Of a stretch of 64,000 nucleotides of DNA, positions 36,500 through 48,262 are shown in pieces. The DNA is from Thunnus maccoyii (taxonomy: Eukaryota; Chordata; Actinopteri; Scombriformes; Scombridae). The stretch lies in NCBI RefSeq assembly GCF_910596095.1, contig NC_056543.1:21414542-21478541 (forward strand). Direction: 5' to 3'. The notes below the pieces were generated by a model that worked only from the letters and a program-made list of their open reading frames with translations, was not told the origin of the DNA and searched no databases. A program made the position numbers and the translations under genes. How positions within the stretch are numbered: position 1 is the stretch's first letter; each line of letters begins with the position of its first letter.

Positions 36500-38985
36500 G
36501 TTTCTACTCTTTATTTTCATACCTTCACTCTCCAATCAGCACTCACTGACTCACACAACCACTAACCAGTTAAACACCAGTGTGGGAAGAATATTTCAGC
36601 TTCTTTACTGAAGTGAAAAATAGCAACACCACTGTGTATAAATAGTCATTTACATGTAAAAATCCTGCATCCACAATTTAATTAAACACAAAGTATTATC
36701 AGCAAAGTGTAATTAAAGTATAAAAAGTACTGGATTATTATTACTGATGCATTTTTATGTAGCCGGTGGAGGTGCAGCTAATGTAAGAACAATTTATTTG
36801 ATTCATTCTTGGCACTTTCTCACATTATGTTTTCTATTGCTGGTTCCTTGTTTTATAGTGGGAGAAATGGGCAGCACCTCTGATAGGACCACAGAGCAGC
36901 AGAGCTCAAGAGGAAACAGGATGCATGATTTCTGTTTGCTTGAGTGTGAGGAAAAAATAAACCACAAGAAAAATGGAAGACAGACATCAGACTTGCATCA
37001 GTGGCTTATTGATTTCAAATTTGTTAGATTTGGATTATGGACAAATAGCCACTGCAGGTAGTTTAATCTATTACATCATATTTTAAACTGATCGTATGTT
37101 TTACATGTAAATTCTTAATCTGTATAGTAACTATAGTTGTTAGATAAATGCAGTGGAGTGTGAAGTACAATGTTTCCGCTGAAATTCAGTGTGGTGGAAG
37201 TATTAAGTAACTCAAAATCATGCAGTACTTGTGTAAATGTGTTTCATAACTGTAAATCGCAAGTCACCATCTCTTAACAGCACAAAACATCCAAGTTTTA
37301 AATGTAAGCTTCTGTAGATATTCTCCTGCACACAATAACATCTGGGAACATTTTTATCTTACAGTTTCTCAGTTAGTAGTTTTTTCCTATAAAAATCCTC
37401 CATTAAAAACACAAATACAGTTATTGTACAGTTTGTCACAGCATTAGTGTAGTTCCTCAAGTAGCAATTGTATGGCAACTTCCTGAACACAAACTATATG
37501 GAACCAAATCATGGCCGACCTTCCTCTTTACAGTTTTCTGGCCTTTGATACGTGGTGGAAACCTCCCAAAACGTCTGTCTCAGAGAGAAATGTTCTGGAT
37601 AGATAAGGTAAATGCAATGCTCCCACATGGTCTAAATGACTTCTTTACCTTTAAACCTTTTATTTAATGTCTAGTGTTGAATTGTCTTTTAAAAAGCTCC
37701 TAACTTGGCCTCGCTGGTTTCGGATATTACTATCAATGCAGAACTAGTAGCTGAGTGTTGTTTTGTTTGTGGGTGGGTGTGGATGTGGAGGGCCTCCTCT
37801 CAGGTATAACTGTTGATTAGTGATAATGTGTCATTTTTAGTGAGGTCACTGCTGTCACACACACACGATGTTTTAGACTACGATTCATCTAAAACACCTA
37901 TACATGAGGTGATTTGATGTTCTTTCACTATGGAGTGTCACCGCCTTTCCTCTCTTGTTCTAGAGAACATGACATTAGTGCATATTTTATATAGTGGACA
38001 AGGAAGAACAAAGAAATTCAGTTAGAAATAATCAAATAATCTGCAAATTTGCAACGTCAGAGCAGGCCAACACTAATAATAGAGCTGTGGTTAAAATGCA
38101 ATAAGGAGGAAACTGTCCCTGTTATCAGCTGTGTGTCAAACGGAAGGCTGGTAATTATAGAGACTATTTGGCCAGAAGAACAACTGTATGATACTGAAAA
38201 CCACTTTACTTATGAGAATTAAGACAAAATTTACAGACTCATGTAGCTACAATCTTCAAACACACAATGAATGTCCTGCAGGCAAAGGGAATATTTCATT
38301 AGCCACATGCACTAATTAGGCTGTTACAATCAATAAGCTCTTTATCACAGTTTATTGGAGATTTATTGTAACTTAATTGGTTTTATGAACCCCTCAGACT
38401 TTCTAAATAATAGCTAAATGGTCTCTCAGTTAATTCAGAGTCATTTAGGGCTGTTAATAATAATTTGACATATTTATATTCATGTATTTGAATGACATGC
38501 ATTTTAATGCTTTATTTACTGCATTATTTTTTTTGTTTTTAGATTCATTATATTGTATATTAAAGTGTATTTAATCATCATATCAAAGGGAGAATTGTTC
38601 CATTTCTCTTGTTCATCTCTATGAGAGATGAAATCTTGTATCACGGGAGGCATTATGAAAAAAAGTCCCTTCAGGAAAAAGTGTGGCTGCAGAGATAATC
38701 CATGCTTGTTCACTGGAGGTAAACAAGAAAATAACGCAGTTTTGTGATATAACTAAATGGCCAGTCAGATTTTCAAAAGTGCTAAGACCAACAGAAATGT
38801 ATCTTTGCACTGTTTTCTGTTTTAAGTAACTATGAGGTTGAAGACCAGCAATGTCATTAGTTTAGTTTGATTTATTAGCACAAAGGAAGTGATAAAAACA
38901 AAAGTATATAAAAACAAACATAGCAAGGATTGTGCAGGAGAGATAAGAAACCCCAAAGGGCTTATAGTAAACCTCCCCTCTAGGA
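36500..38985. other. cbs-u2af1 intergenic region
   Basis: This separates the cbs 5' end from the u2af1 3' end; both genes are on the minus strand. Apart from a retroelement-tail fragment at 37540-37673, I see only AT-rich sequence and no conserved frame. The frame at 36747-37058 (104 aa) has no recognisable similarity. Confidence 0.6.
37540..37673 (+). mobile_element. Fragment resembling the C-terminal tail of a Penelope-type retroelement
   Basis: One plus-strand frame reads GNLPKRLSQREMFWIDKV, then NAMLPHGLNDFFTFKPFI and a stop. The pattern RE-x-FWI-x-K-x-N-x-x-x-PHGLN near a C terminus is what I know from GIY-YIG-bearing (Penelope-like) fish retroelements. Only this short tail is visible; upstream sequence is not in frame. 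The family call is tentative. Confidence 0.4.
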
Positions 38986-39478
38986 CTTACAATTTATTCT
39001 AACACCATGGATATTTCTTTCCTTAACAACCATTGTTATCTGTATCAGGCAATATTATCAGACTGTTCATTTGAAAAAGTTACCTCTGCGCACTCAAAGG
39101 AGTTGGAAAAATAACAGATTACATGTTAGGTGTAACAATCATTGTGTCCATTTACCTCTTGCTGTTCTCCATGTGACTGAACAGGAGTAAGTAGCTCTAA
39201 TATCAGAAAGCATTGACATCCTAACTTTGAGATTTATGCCGTGTAATGACGAGCGAGATTCACAAATCAGTCGTGTTAAGTAAAAATTTTAAATTTAATG
39301 AGGTGAAAGTCATTTCAGAAATCAAGAAAATACATGTTCATCAATGCTGTCACAGCTTCAAAATCAGGTACCTGTCAATTCGCCCTAGAATAGATCGGGA
39401 AAGGTACAAACTTAAAAAAAGAGTGGGGATGGATACAGGGATACAGGAATGGAAGGACAAGTAGTCATGGCTTGTGGT
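38985..39478 (-). terminator. u2af1: u2af1 3' UTR with candidate polyadenylation signal
   Basis: The minus strand carries AATAAA at 38998-38993, about 480 bases past the stop codon (TAA at 39479-39481). This would give a short 3' UTR. Another signal further on, near 38870, is possible. No transcript evidence is available. Confidence 0.5.
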
Positions 39479-42400
39479 TTAGAACCGTCCTGAACGTTCT
39501 CTGTCTCTGGAGCGACGTCTCTCGTGGTCACGGCCGCCTCCTCGACCTCTGTCCCTTGAGCGAGATCGTCTCTCTCTCGATCGTGACCGAGACCTATGAC
39601 GGCTACGGAAGTGAAGGAGGAGTGATTATGATTTGTTAAAAATTAATACTTCCAAACCTCGCCTGAGAAAGATGTTATAATCTGCAAAAACAAGTATTCA
39701 TGTAGGTTTATTTAATTCTCCCTGAATGTAAAGGTGATGAATATGTTTGTACCTCTTCCTCCGGCGCCCGTAGAGCTCTCTTCTCAGTTCACGTGAGATG
39801 GGCTTCAGATGCATGAAGTTACAGAAGCCACCACGAGTACATTCCCTGCGGAGAGAGGGAAACTTCAATCAGTTAGAGCAGAGAAGAAAAGGACATAACA
39901 GAGGAGTCACACGCAAGTTTCACACAGCAGCTGCAACGGACAAATCTTTGGTGTGCTGATGTGGAGATTGAGCCATTTAAAACCAAAGACTTGCTACAAA
40001 CTTACTTATAAACAGACTTTGAACAAAAGCTTTATGTTGGAATCTGTAAAACACTGAAAATATGACAACAATCAGTCACAAGAATTGATTTATTTTTAAG
40101 AAATTATTTAATCAAATGGATGAAAATAGAATTATAAAATACCCTCCTTTCATCGGGACTTAACTTTGGATAAAAGGCACCATTGTGTGACCCTATTTAT
40201 CAATCTGTTGAGAACTTTTGATACTGTGGATCTGTGTCCTCAGTACTGGTCTCTCAGTTGAAGCTGTACAGTAGTTTATGAAATATTTAACTAGGCAGGA
40301 CACTATGAGCCTCATGCAAGAACACTTTAAGATTCTTATCATATGTTGCTCTTACTTTTTTCTGTGAGGTTTGCGCGTGTTGTTGTTAAAAAAATCATAT
40401 TTGCCAAATTGCAAAAACTTGTTGCTCATTTCAGCCTGATGAGTATCACCTGTTTGTGAGATTTAATCATTAGTATAATCAACGTCCTTTAAATTGCCTT
40501 AAAATTGCCGGTTCCACTCCATTTGTGTTCATTTACAATCTGCTTTTAATGTTGTTCAAGAAGGACAACATGAGCTAAAATTAGATCTAAATGCTGAAAA
40601 AGTAAAGTTGACAAATTCTAAGAAACAATGCACCTATCAGATGTCAATGCCATTCAGGGTGCTGAAAATTGTTAACATCTGGGTTTGTAAATGATAACTG
40701 CCTTTCTATCAAGCCTCGAAAACTGAAGCCAAGAATTTGCCTCAAAGGAAAAACAAACATTTCTTTCTGTTGTGGACCATGGATATTTTATTTACAAGCA
40801 TGACTCTTCTCTATGTTTTACATATACTGTGGGGTCCAAAAGTCTGAGACCACATTGAAAATATTTTCAAGTTAACCTTGAAATAATCAGAAAGTTTGAG
40901 GATTCAAAAGTTATGACATGTAAAATGAAGAAGAAATATTTAAGATTCCGTACAATTTCTAGGCCAGCAATGAATTTAAGCAAATTTATAGCTTTGAACA
41001 ACTTAACTCCTTTGTACAAAAGGTCAGATTTCCTTGAGTTGTATCCCTTCCATTGAAGCGTTCAGATGACACTGATCTGATCTTCTCATCAGAGGCTCGT
41101 TCAAGTAACTCAACTTGTTCATTTGTTATAAATGTGGCTGAGTCTCAAGTTTCCAGCAGATCATTTCTTTCTAAGTAGCATTGTGATAGTGGGAAACATG
41201 ACATCAGGACTAAATGAAAGTATCAGAAGTCAAATTGTTATTCTAGACAAAGAGGGGCTTTCTCAGCATCAAATCATGGCTACACTAAAGGTTTCTAAGG
41301 GGGCAGTGCATGGAACTCTAAAACGCTTTGCAGAAACTGGATCAGTTGTATCTAAAGCATGATCAGGAAGACCAAAAGTGACCACACCATCAAAAGATCA
41401 ATACATCAAACTTAGTTCCCTGAGAGACAGAAAAGCAATTTTATAACAGATACAGAATTTCCTGAATAAAGAAAACAAGACTCCAATCAGCAAAAGTACT
41501 GTCAAAAGAAGGCTGTGTTGTAGAGGTCTCAGAGGACGAGTAGCAGTTTCTAAACCACTTCTCAGGAGGGGAAAAAGGCCAAACGCTTGGCGTGGGCTAA
41601 GAAATACCAGCATTTCACAGTGGATGACTGGAAAAAATTAGTATTACATTGGAAACAAATGCACAGTAGAAGTATCTTAAGTGGTGGTCTCAGACTTTTG
41701 GACCCCACAGTAGTAAGTATATAAACTGTTCTATCATGTAGCACTCACCCCATTTCATACTGGCGACAGCAGGCTTCTCTAAAGTCTGTGACAGGAGAGA
41801 GTTCAGCATGGATGGGCTGCCCATTAAACCACCGATTATTCAGGTCTATCACAGCCTTCTCAGCGTCCTCTTCATAACGGAACTACAAAGAACCATCAAG
41901 AGACAGACAGAGTTTACTTGAAGAGAAAAATCAGACTCTGCATGCATATTAAAAACCAATGGCATTTCAGTAGCAGCAACATGAGGTTTTCAGGCCGACA
42001 CCCACCTTCACATACACGTTTCCCACTAGGTGGTCCCCGAGGTTGTCACACACGTTCATTTCCTCCACCTCTCCGTACTTTTCTTCCATCTCTGTGAAAA
42101 CCTCCTGAGAGGATGGCAGAGAAAAATGAAGTGTGACATCATGTAAATGAGTGTTTATTGCATATTGCAACGCTGACTTATAGCCCATTATCTAGATGTT
42201 GACAACTTCAACTTTTGATCAGATTTTGTGCATAAACGTGTAAATAATGCAGTTTTCTCAGAGACGATTGTTTTGAAAGTTAACTTACTGGAAATATGAA
42301 CCTGGTGATAAGCTAATATAACTTTTGCTTCATGTGTTTATGGCAATGTGTGATACTGCAATTATAAAATCCAGGTCATATGGACTACACACCATTCAGT

Positions 42401-45400
42401 GCTCTTTACAACAATTCCTTGATATTTTAAAATAGAATATATTTAGAAGAATTCATCAACAGTTACATACTTTATATAGTTTTATCTGATCCTGTGGACG
42501 TGCTGTTAACATTAAAGAAAATGTAGCAGCTATAAACTGGTGTGGTTGTGGTTTGAGACCAGAACTACATGAGACAATCTTTCAAATGGCATGAAATACC
42601 TCAAAAAACTCGTCGTAGTGCTCCTGCATCTCCATGTCACTGATGGCACCTAGTGGTGATAAAAGAGAACGATAATAAGTGAAACAAACAAATAAACATG
42701 GATATAATTCATAAATTCTGCAACAAATTCTTGTTTGTTACACAAACTGAGACAAACTTTAATTCCAGACATGAAGGGCTGTTTCAATGATTAGCAACAC
42801 ATTTTGATTTAGTAAACTATTTGTTGATCAATGAAAACCTCTAAAGTGATTACAAATGACAAAACACGTTTAAAAATCTTCTGCTGCGTTCTTGTGGCAG
42901 TGAAAACATGAGCATGTAAACAGAGAAAATTACATTTTTGAGGACTAAAGATTCCTGTTAAGGGTTGAAACACTTACATGTCAGACCATCAGCAGACTGG
43001 GCACTGTTTTGAGGGTTCCTGTAAATGTTCAGGAGGGCAATTGTCTGAAACACAACATGTACATTTTTTTTTAGGATGATCTTGTTTTGATTAGGACCAG
43101 GTATCAACATCAGTACTTTTTTGATATTGACAAAAATGTGACAAATACAAACATAAGTCAATTCAATCACATTGAAAACTGTTTAATAACAATCATTAAA
43201 AGAAAATAAACTGTGAGGTACAGTTACAGATTTCAAATGCAACCACAGACCAAGAGACGTCAGAATTTGAAAATACCCTTTCAAGGATGCAAATTCCTGT
43301 TCTGACTGATCAAAGGTCAACTGTAACAATTTATTGACTATTGATAAGCAAGTATTGTCTGGGAGCAGCCTTCTACCCCAATGTGTTTTTATCACAATGG
43401 TTTCATCCGTGTCTTTGTCGTTGTAAACTGTCTATCAGTCCTATTGTTTGAATCTTTAACTATCACATAGATATCACTACTTCATTTGCATTTTATTCAC
43501 AGCTTTATGTATAAATTAGTTAAGGCGACAGTTCTTTCTTCAGATTGTCAAACAGGTTCCCAACATCTTTTCAACACTGGAATTGCGGTGGCTGTGTGTT
43601 ACAATTTCTGTACTTTTCCGAAACCGACACACCTACTTCCTGCAGTGATTGGCCAGGTGTGTGGATGTGAGAAAGTAGTCAAGGTTTGAACTTCTCTCTC
43701 TATCGCTCTTTTCATTCGTTACACAACTATTTCTGGCACCTTTCGTGTGAACAACCAAGTGCAGCACTGTGAATGTCTTCTAAGAGAGTCTGTCTGAAAT
43801 GGTTATCCCCATGATCACCGTGTCTCGCCTGACACCCAAGTGTGGGTGTTCAAAGCAGCTATAAACATTTGCTTTTCAACGTGGTCAGACAACACATCGT
43901 TGGAACTAGTTCTTTTCTAGCATAACCTGGCCCTGTTGCCACACCTCTTCCATACAACCTTAAACTGTATTAGCTGATATCTACTTAGTGGAACACGAGT
44001 TCACTAGACACACTCTCCTTCCACGCATCTTCTGAAATATCAACCCCTGGTGCTTCACTTCAATATTTCCTCAGATTAACAACTAAATATTCAAGATGTT
44101 CATTAAAAGGATGTACCAACTTGGATATCAAATACCTGGAATTAGGTGACATTTTTAAAATATCAAGAGAGGATGCTGCTCTAAAATAATGTCAAATCTG
44201 TTAACAACAAAAAAATGTTGAAGATAATATTTTTCCTGTAAGGAATGATGCCAATCAAATCTTGAATTGTTTTAAGTCCCCTACCCTTCCACATAAAACA
44301 CGTTGTATCAGAGTACGAAGATAAAAATGAAAGATTAAAGTAAGTATTAACTAAATCAGCTGGTTATCTGAGGGGCTTTTCTAATTTGGTTGAAGAGTTG
44401 TAAGGAATTTCTCACAGTGAAGCAAGGTCTTTGTGAAAGATTTACTTAGCTTTGAAACAAGACCAGGTCAAAACCTAGTATATGGCTGAACCGTGTATGG
44501 TCAATGTGTGAAACTGTGGCCAGTTTATTACTGGAATAGTCAGTGTGAATTCCTGGATATTAAATGTTCATCTGCATTTTTCTGTAGTGGTCCCAGTGAT
44601 ATTTGCTGGTAAAGTGTACTTAAATAGCATATCACATGACACGGTTAAGCAACATTTGAGTCAAAAAATAAAAAAAGGTTATAAAAGCAGAGGAAGAACA
44701 GTACTTTCCACTCATATCTTGGGATGTTTGATTTAGATGAGAACTTATTTTAATTCTAATTATAACTATTCTAATTATCTGTTAACTCCCCCTGCTCTGT
44801 CATCTGTTTCACTCTGCGGATGGCTCTAGTTTTTCACTTTGCATTGAGTGTTTTATCAGAGTGATGGTTATTTGTGGTGCTTTAACCGTGGTTCTCCCTG
44901 ATATCTCTATGTACCTTTTTTCTGCCTCTTTTCCCATCGATCATGGAGGCTGCAGTTGAAATTGTAAATGAAAGTTTTGGGTGCAAATTCAGATGGCTTA
45001 TCTCCACCCAGTTACCATCAAATCAAGCTCACCCCCACACTAAACTGATATAACAGCCTACATGATTAGCATTTTTACCAGCAAGACTCGTGTTTTAATG
45101 CTGTTGTTCATTGTTTGTGATGTGAAAATGTCAGAGAAATAAAAAAACTTGCACCCTGGTATTAGCTTCATTTATAAAATCCAAACGCACTACGGAGTGT
45201 CTCTCCTGCTGGCTGCTGACAGCGCTGTCAGCCGGAGGGTCAATCACACTGGACAGTAGAGGTGGACGCAGAGACGCTGGTACACGTCTGTTTAAAAAGG
45301 AGTTTAGCCGATGTCGCTACATTTAACATTGGAGCTGAGAGCGTCAGAGCAGGAAAAACAGTCACTCTGCATCGCGCTGCTGTCCTCTGCTTCCATCATC

Positions 45401-47502
45401 TAATGCCGACTCATTTTGAAAGAACAACGGCCATGAGGAAATTCCAACACTCAGACGGCCGACCAATGGTGAAATTCATCATTCAGTGAGTCAGTCACTC
45501 ACTAACGGACAACTGCAGTTATAGGGCTGGCTTATAGAAACAAATCTCACCATAATTCCCATTAGACATTAGAAAAATATTGTTTTCTCTAATGTTTGGG
45601 TACTGATACTGAATAAGTACCATAATCTAGAAATTAAATGTCGGGACATTCGGGGACAAAAAAATATGATCTTACCTGGCTGAATGTTGGCTTATTGTGT
45701 AATCTGGAGCAGCGGTCTCCATGTCGGCAGGCACCAATTTTGAAATAAAAAGAGCAGTTCACCCTGCGGAAAAAGAGACAATAATGAGATGAGGAAAACA
45801 GGAAAACATACATATTCTCTGGAAAATCTCTCTGAAAATCCACATCTGAAGTCAATTCTTTCTCCAAATAGATGCAATTATCTCAACATAACCAATACAT
45901 TTTTTCTCAAAAATGTTATGACTGAAACAAACTGCAGAAAATACTATTTCCACTGTCGGTTTGTTATGTGAGCCCGGAGCCTTGGTACACCAGAGTCTGA
46001 ACTCTGGTAGGCTTACAAACATCTCCTCTGACAATGTTTCCTATTTTGATGTATACATCTAGATAAATATGCTGCCTGAAAGTAAACTGTAATGTTATTT
46101 CTCCATCATTTCAAGCTGTGCCATTTATGCAAGGCAATCGATAAATGTACCCACATTGTATCATTTATGCGTGACCATCATCTTGTCAGATGAAATAAGG
46201 ATGAAAATATGATCTGACTTGAAGGAGGAGTCTAATTTTCCCTCCTACTGTAATTCATCCTACTGACCACTTTTCCTTGTTAGTTAACACTTAATCCAAA
46301 CCTTATTTTTTTGGGTACCAACCGAGATATAAGCATTACATGTAGTATACTAGTATATGGTCAAGTATCAGATGCCTGGTCAGGTTCGTAATCTTGTTTA
46401 CTAATCTTTGATCACTTTGTTCCTGAGGATTTTTCCAGGCTTTAGTTTTAGACCATTTTATTTCGACAAAGTTCTTTCATGGCTGCTTGTAGTAATATTG
46501 AATATCAGAAAATCCCAGTGCCCAGCCACGGCATAGTGCCCACTAATATTTATTATGTGATTTTGTAAAAAGTTAGGTGGGGCTAGTTAGAGCAAATTGT
46601 AAAAACAGAGAAATAATGTTTGCTTTGTGAAATATTCTTAACTCTTCTTCATCATTTAATCATCATCTAAAGGGAGAGGGGAGAAATACATATAATCATT
46701 ATCACTATAAACGAGTGTAATATGGCAAGTACTCTGATAGCCTTATTAACTAAAGCTTTCAGTAAGTTTTAAGTTTATTTTTAGCTTTAATAGGGGCATG
46801 GCATGAACTGTTGCCTAGCAACAGGAAAGACTTTTGCTAGGAGAGAGAGACATTGGAATAAAATAGGTTTACAAAGTAGTAGGAGAATAACCACGTTACT
46901 GAATGAGACAAGCACCTGTTCTCACTCATTGCTATGAACTTTAAGATTACCACCGTGAGATCACACGGCTGGGGGACTGAGGTTTAAATATTTCAGGATT
47001 TGGGAACCAATTTGCTTTCCTTAATAACGCACTGATAAGTTAATTTCGAGCCCATATCGTTACGAGTCTTTGTTTAAATATTTCCATTGTAACAAAGGGT
47101 TTAAGAAAGTCGCTCTCCAACTACAGGATGAAAATGTAGTGAGAATATCACTTTGACTCTACTTTAATGAGTAAGGTAATTGTATTTTCATTCAGGAAAA
47201 CTACCTGGACTGTTCCTTGTGACTACCCCAGCACTGTTCAGCACCCAGATGTTAACAGCAGCTAACGTGAGGTTAGCAACGGCGGCGCGGTATTTTACTG
47301 TTAGCTTGCTAGCATTAGGCGCTACAGCCACTGTATCACCTACACGCTGTAAACAACACATTTTTACATACACAGTGGCACTTGACAACGAGGGTTTTTG
47401 GAGAAAATGGTTAGCAACAATTGCTTAACAACAAATTTAATCAATATAAGCTACTTACTTATCTTTCTCTGTCCCAAAAATGGACGCCAGGTACTCCGCC
47501 AT
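39479..47502 (-). CDS. u2af1: U2 small nuclear RNA auxiliary factor 1 (U2AF35), 8 coding exons, 232 aa
   Basis: The small U2AF subunit binds the AG of 3' splice sites and pairs with U2AF65 during early spliceosome assembly in the nucleus. Coding exons in gene order: 47502-47459, 45763-45676, 43044-42978, 42649-42600, 42104-42006, 41882-41749, 39845-39753, 39602-39479. They sum to 699 nt with all phases closing. Domains in order: first CCCH zinc finger ([20 protein letters not shown], residues about 18-37), the U2AF-homology RRM-like domain (about 45-145, including [20 protein letters not shown]), second zinc finger ([20 protein letters not shown]) and a C-terminal RS domain ([18 protein letters not shown]) ending SGRF. 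Residues equivalent to human Ser34 and Gln157, the myelodysplasia hotspots, are unchanged. It is nearly identical to the human protein, but the RS domain lacks the long glycine run. The alternative exon (Ab) of mammalian U2AF1 was not recognised in the 2.6-kb intron. A Tc1-like element (40827-41710) lies in the intron before exon 7. Confidence 0.98.
40827..41710 (+). mobile_element. Tc1/mariner-like transposon, internally deleted, in a u2af1 intron
   Basis: The terminal inverted repeats are visible: the left end begins CTGTGGGGTCCAAAAGTCTG at 40827, and the right end is its near-perfect reverse complement finishing at 41710. TA lies on both sides (40825-40826 and 41711-41712), the Tc1/mariner target duplication. 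The plus-strand remnant reads as the N-terminal paired-type HTH part of a Tc1 transposase ([34 protein letters not shown], then SGRPK), with several stops. At 884 bp it is well short of a complete Tc1 element (about 1.3-1.6 kb), and the DDE catalytic half is missing. It is antisense to u2af1. Confidence 0.88.
44450..45160 (+). repeat. Longer copy of the element seen at 35472-35630
   Basis: Block 1 (44450-44526) contains GGTCAAAACCTAG and GTATGGTCAATGTGTGAAAC. Block 2 (45092-45158) contains TTTTAATGCTGTTGTT and GTTTGTGATGTGAAAA. Both match the reverse complement of 35472-35630, where they are adjacent. The roughly 560 bases between them have no ORF that I can recognise. It lies in the u2af1 intron between exons 2 and 3. 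Confidence 0.6.
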
Positions 47503-47560
47503 CTTGGCTGGTCTGTGTTCAACCACCGGCAGCTACGGCACACTTCCGTCCTGAATCCTT
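47496..47560 (-). promoter_or_regulatory. u2af1: u2af1 start region: YY1-type and ETS-type sites
   Basis: On the minus strand, GCCAAGATGGCGGAG (about 47508-47494) overlaps the start codon and matches the YY1 consensus AAGATGGCGGC. About 40 bases upstream of the ATG, ACGGAAGT (47549-47542) matches the ETS/GABP consensus. Both sites are typical of TATA-less housekeeping promoters. The GABPA gene itself lies about 5 kb away. Factor binding is inferred from motif only. Confidence 0.55.
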
Positions 47561-47730
47561 CACAATAAGAGCGTAATCTGTGCAGGCAGAACTGAATTTT
47601 TTCACACAACCTGCAAAAAATGTATATTACAAAAAGTTAATTAGCCACAGTGGTTTACTGAAGTAAAAGTAGCAATACTGCAATATAAAAAATACTTCTT
47701 TACAAGTAAAAGTCTTGAATTCAAAGTTAA

Positions 47731-48262
47731 AGATCCCCTCCAGACATGTTTTAGAACATATAAAAATCCTCTGTTGGAATAATAAATTGTGTCTGACATG
47801 TTTTTCCATACAAAATGTTCAGTTACCTTGTTAAAAATCCTTAAAATGGCATCTTCCCTTCTACCTCATTAAAATAAATCCAGAATCTATGAATATGCAA
47901 ATATGTTTCATTTCAAAAAATTAAGCTGCTGGATACAAGATGTTTCCCACCTCACTGAAAGGTTCATTCTCAGTGTATGTGCACTGGAGGTTTCAAGTTT
48001 CCACATTACACTTGTGGAAATTATAAACTGGCCCTCGATGGCTCCAGACAAGTTGTGATGTCATAAATTATGCTTGTAGGCCCACCCCTTAAACTCAGAT
48101 TTTAGGACAGGGATTAACAGGGAAACTTTCCTTCTTCAGTAGATGAATGTGAAAACAGCCTTCTAGTGTCAAACTCTGAACATACATCATTCTGCACAGT
48201 GAAGCTCAAACATCCAACTGAGGGAACAAGAAGAAAAACACATTTTTGACTGGAGGGGGACT
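47731..48262. mobile_element. MITE with TTAA target-site duplication
   Basis: TTAA flanks both ends (47727-47730 and 48263-48266). Inside these, the left end AGATCCCCTCCAGACATG and the reverse complement of the right end, AGTCCCCCTCCAGTCAAAA, form inverted repeats. It is 532 bp long with no ORF. TTAA duplications are known for piggyBac and Kolobok superfamilies; which one applies is undecided. A second, degraded copy is at 29419-29715. Confidence 0.7.

Noticed and set aside
41132..41362. Plus-strand 76-aa frame as a gene
   Set aside because: It is the broken N-terminal part of a Tc1-like transposase inside an inverted-repeat element with stops; not a working gene.
45170..45500. GC-richer stretch in a u2af1 intron with a 75-aa plus frame and a palindrome CTGACAGCGCTGTCAG
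   Set aside because: No protein similarity was recognised and there is no in-phase splice context on either strand; left as intronic sequence.
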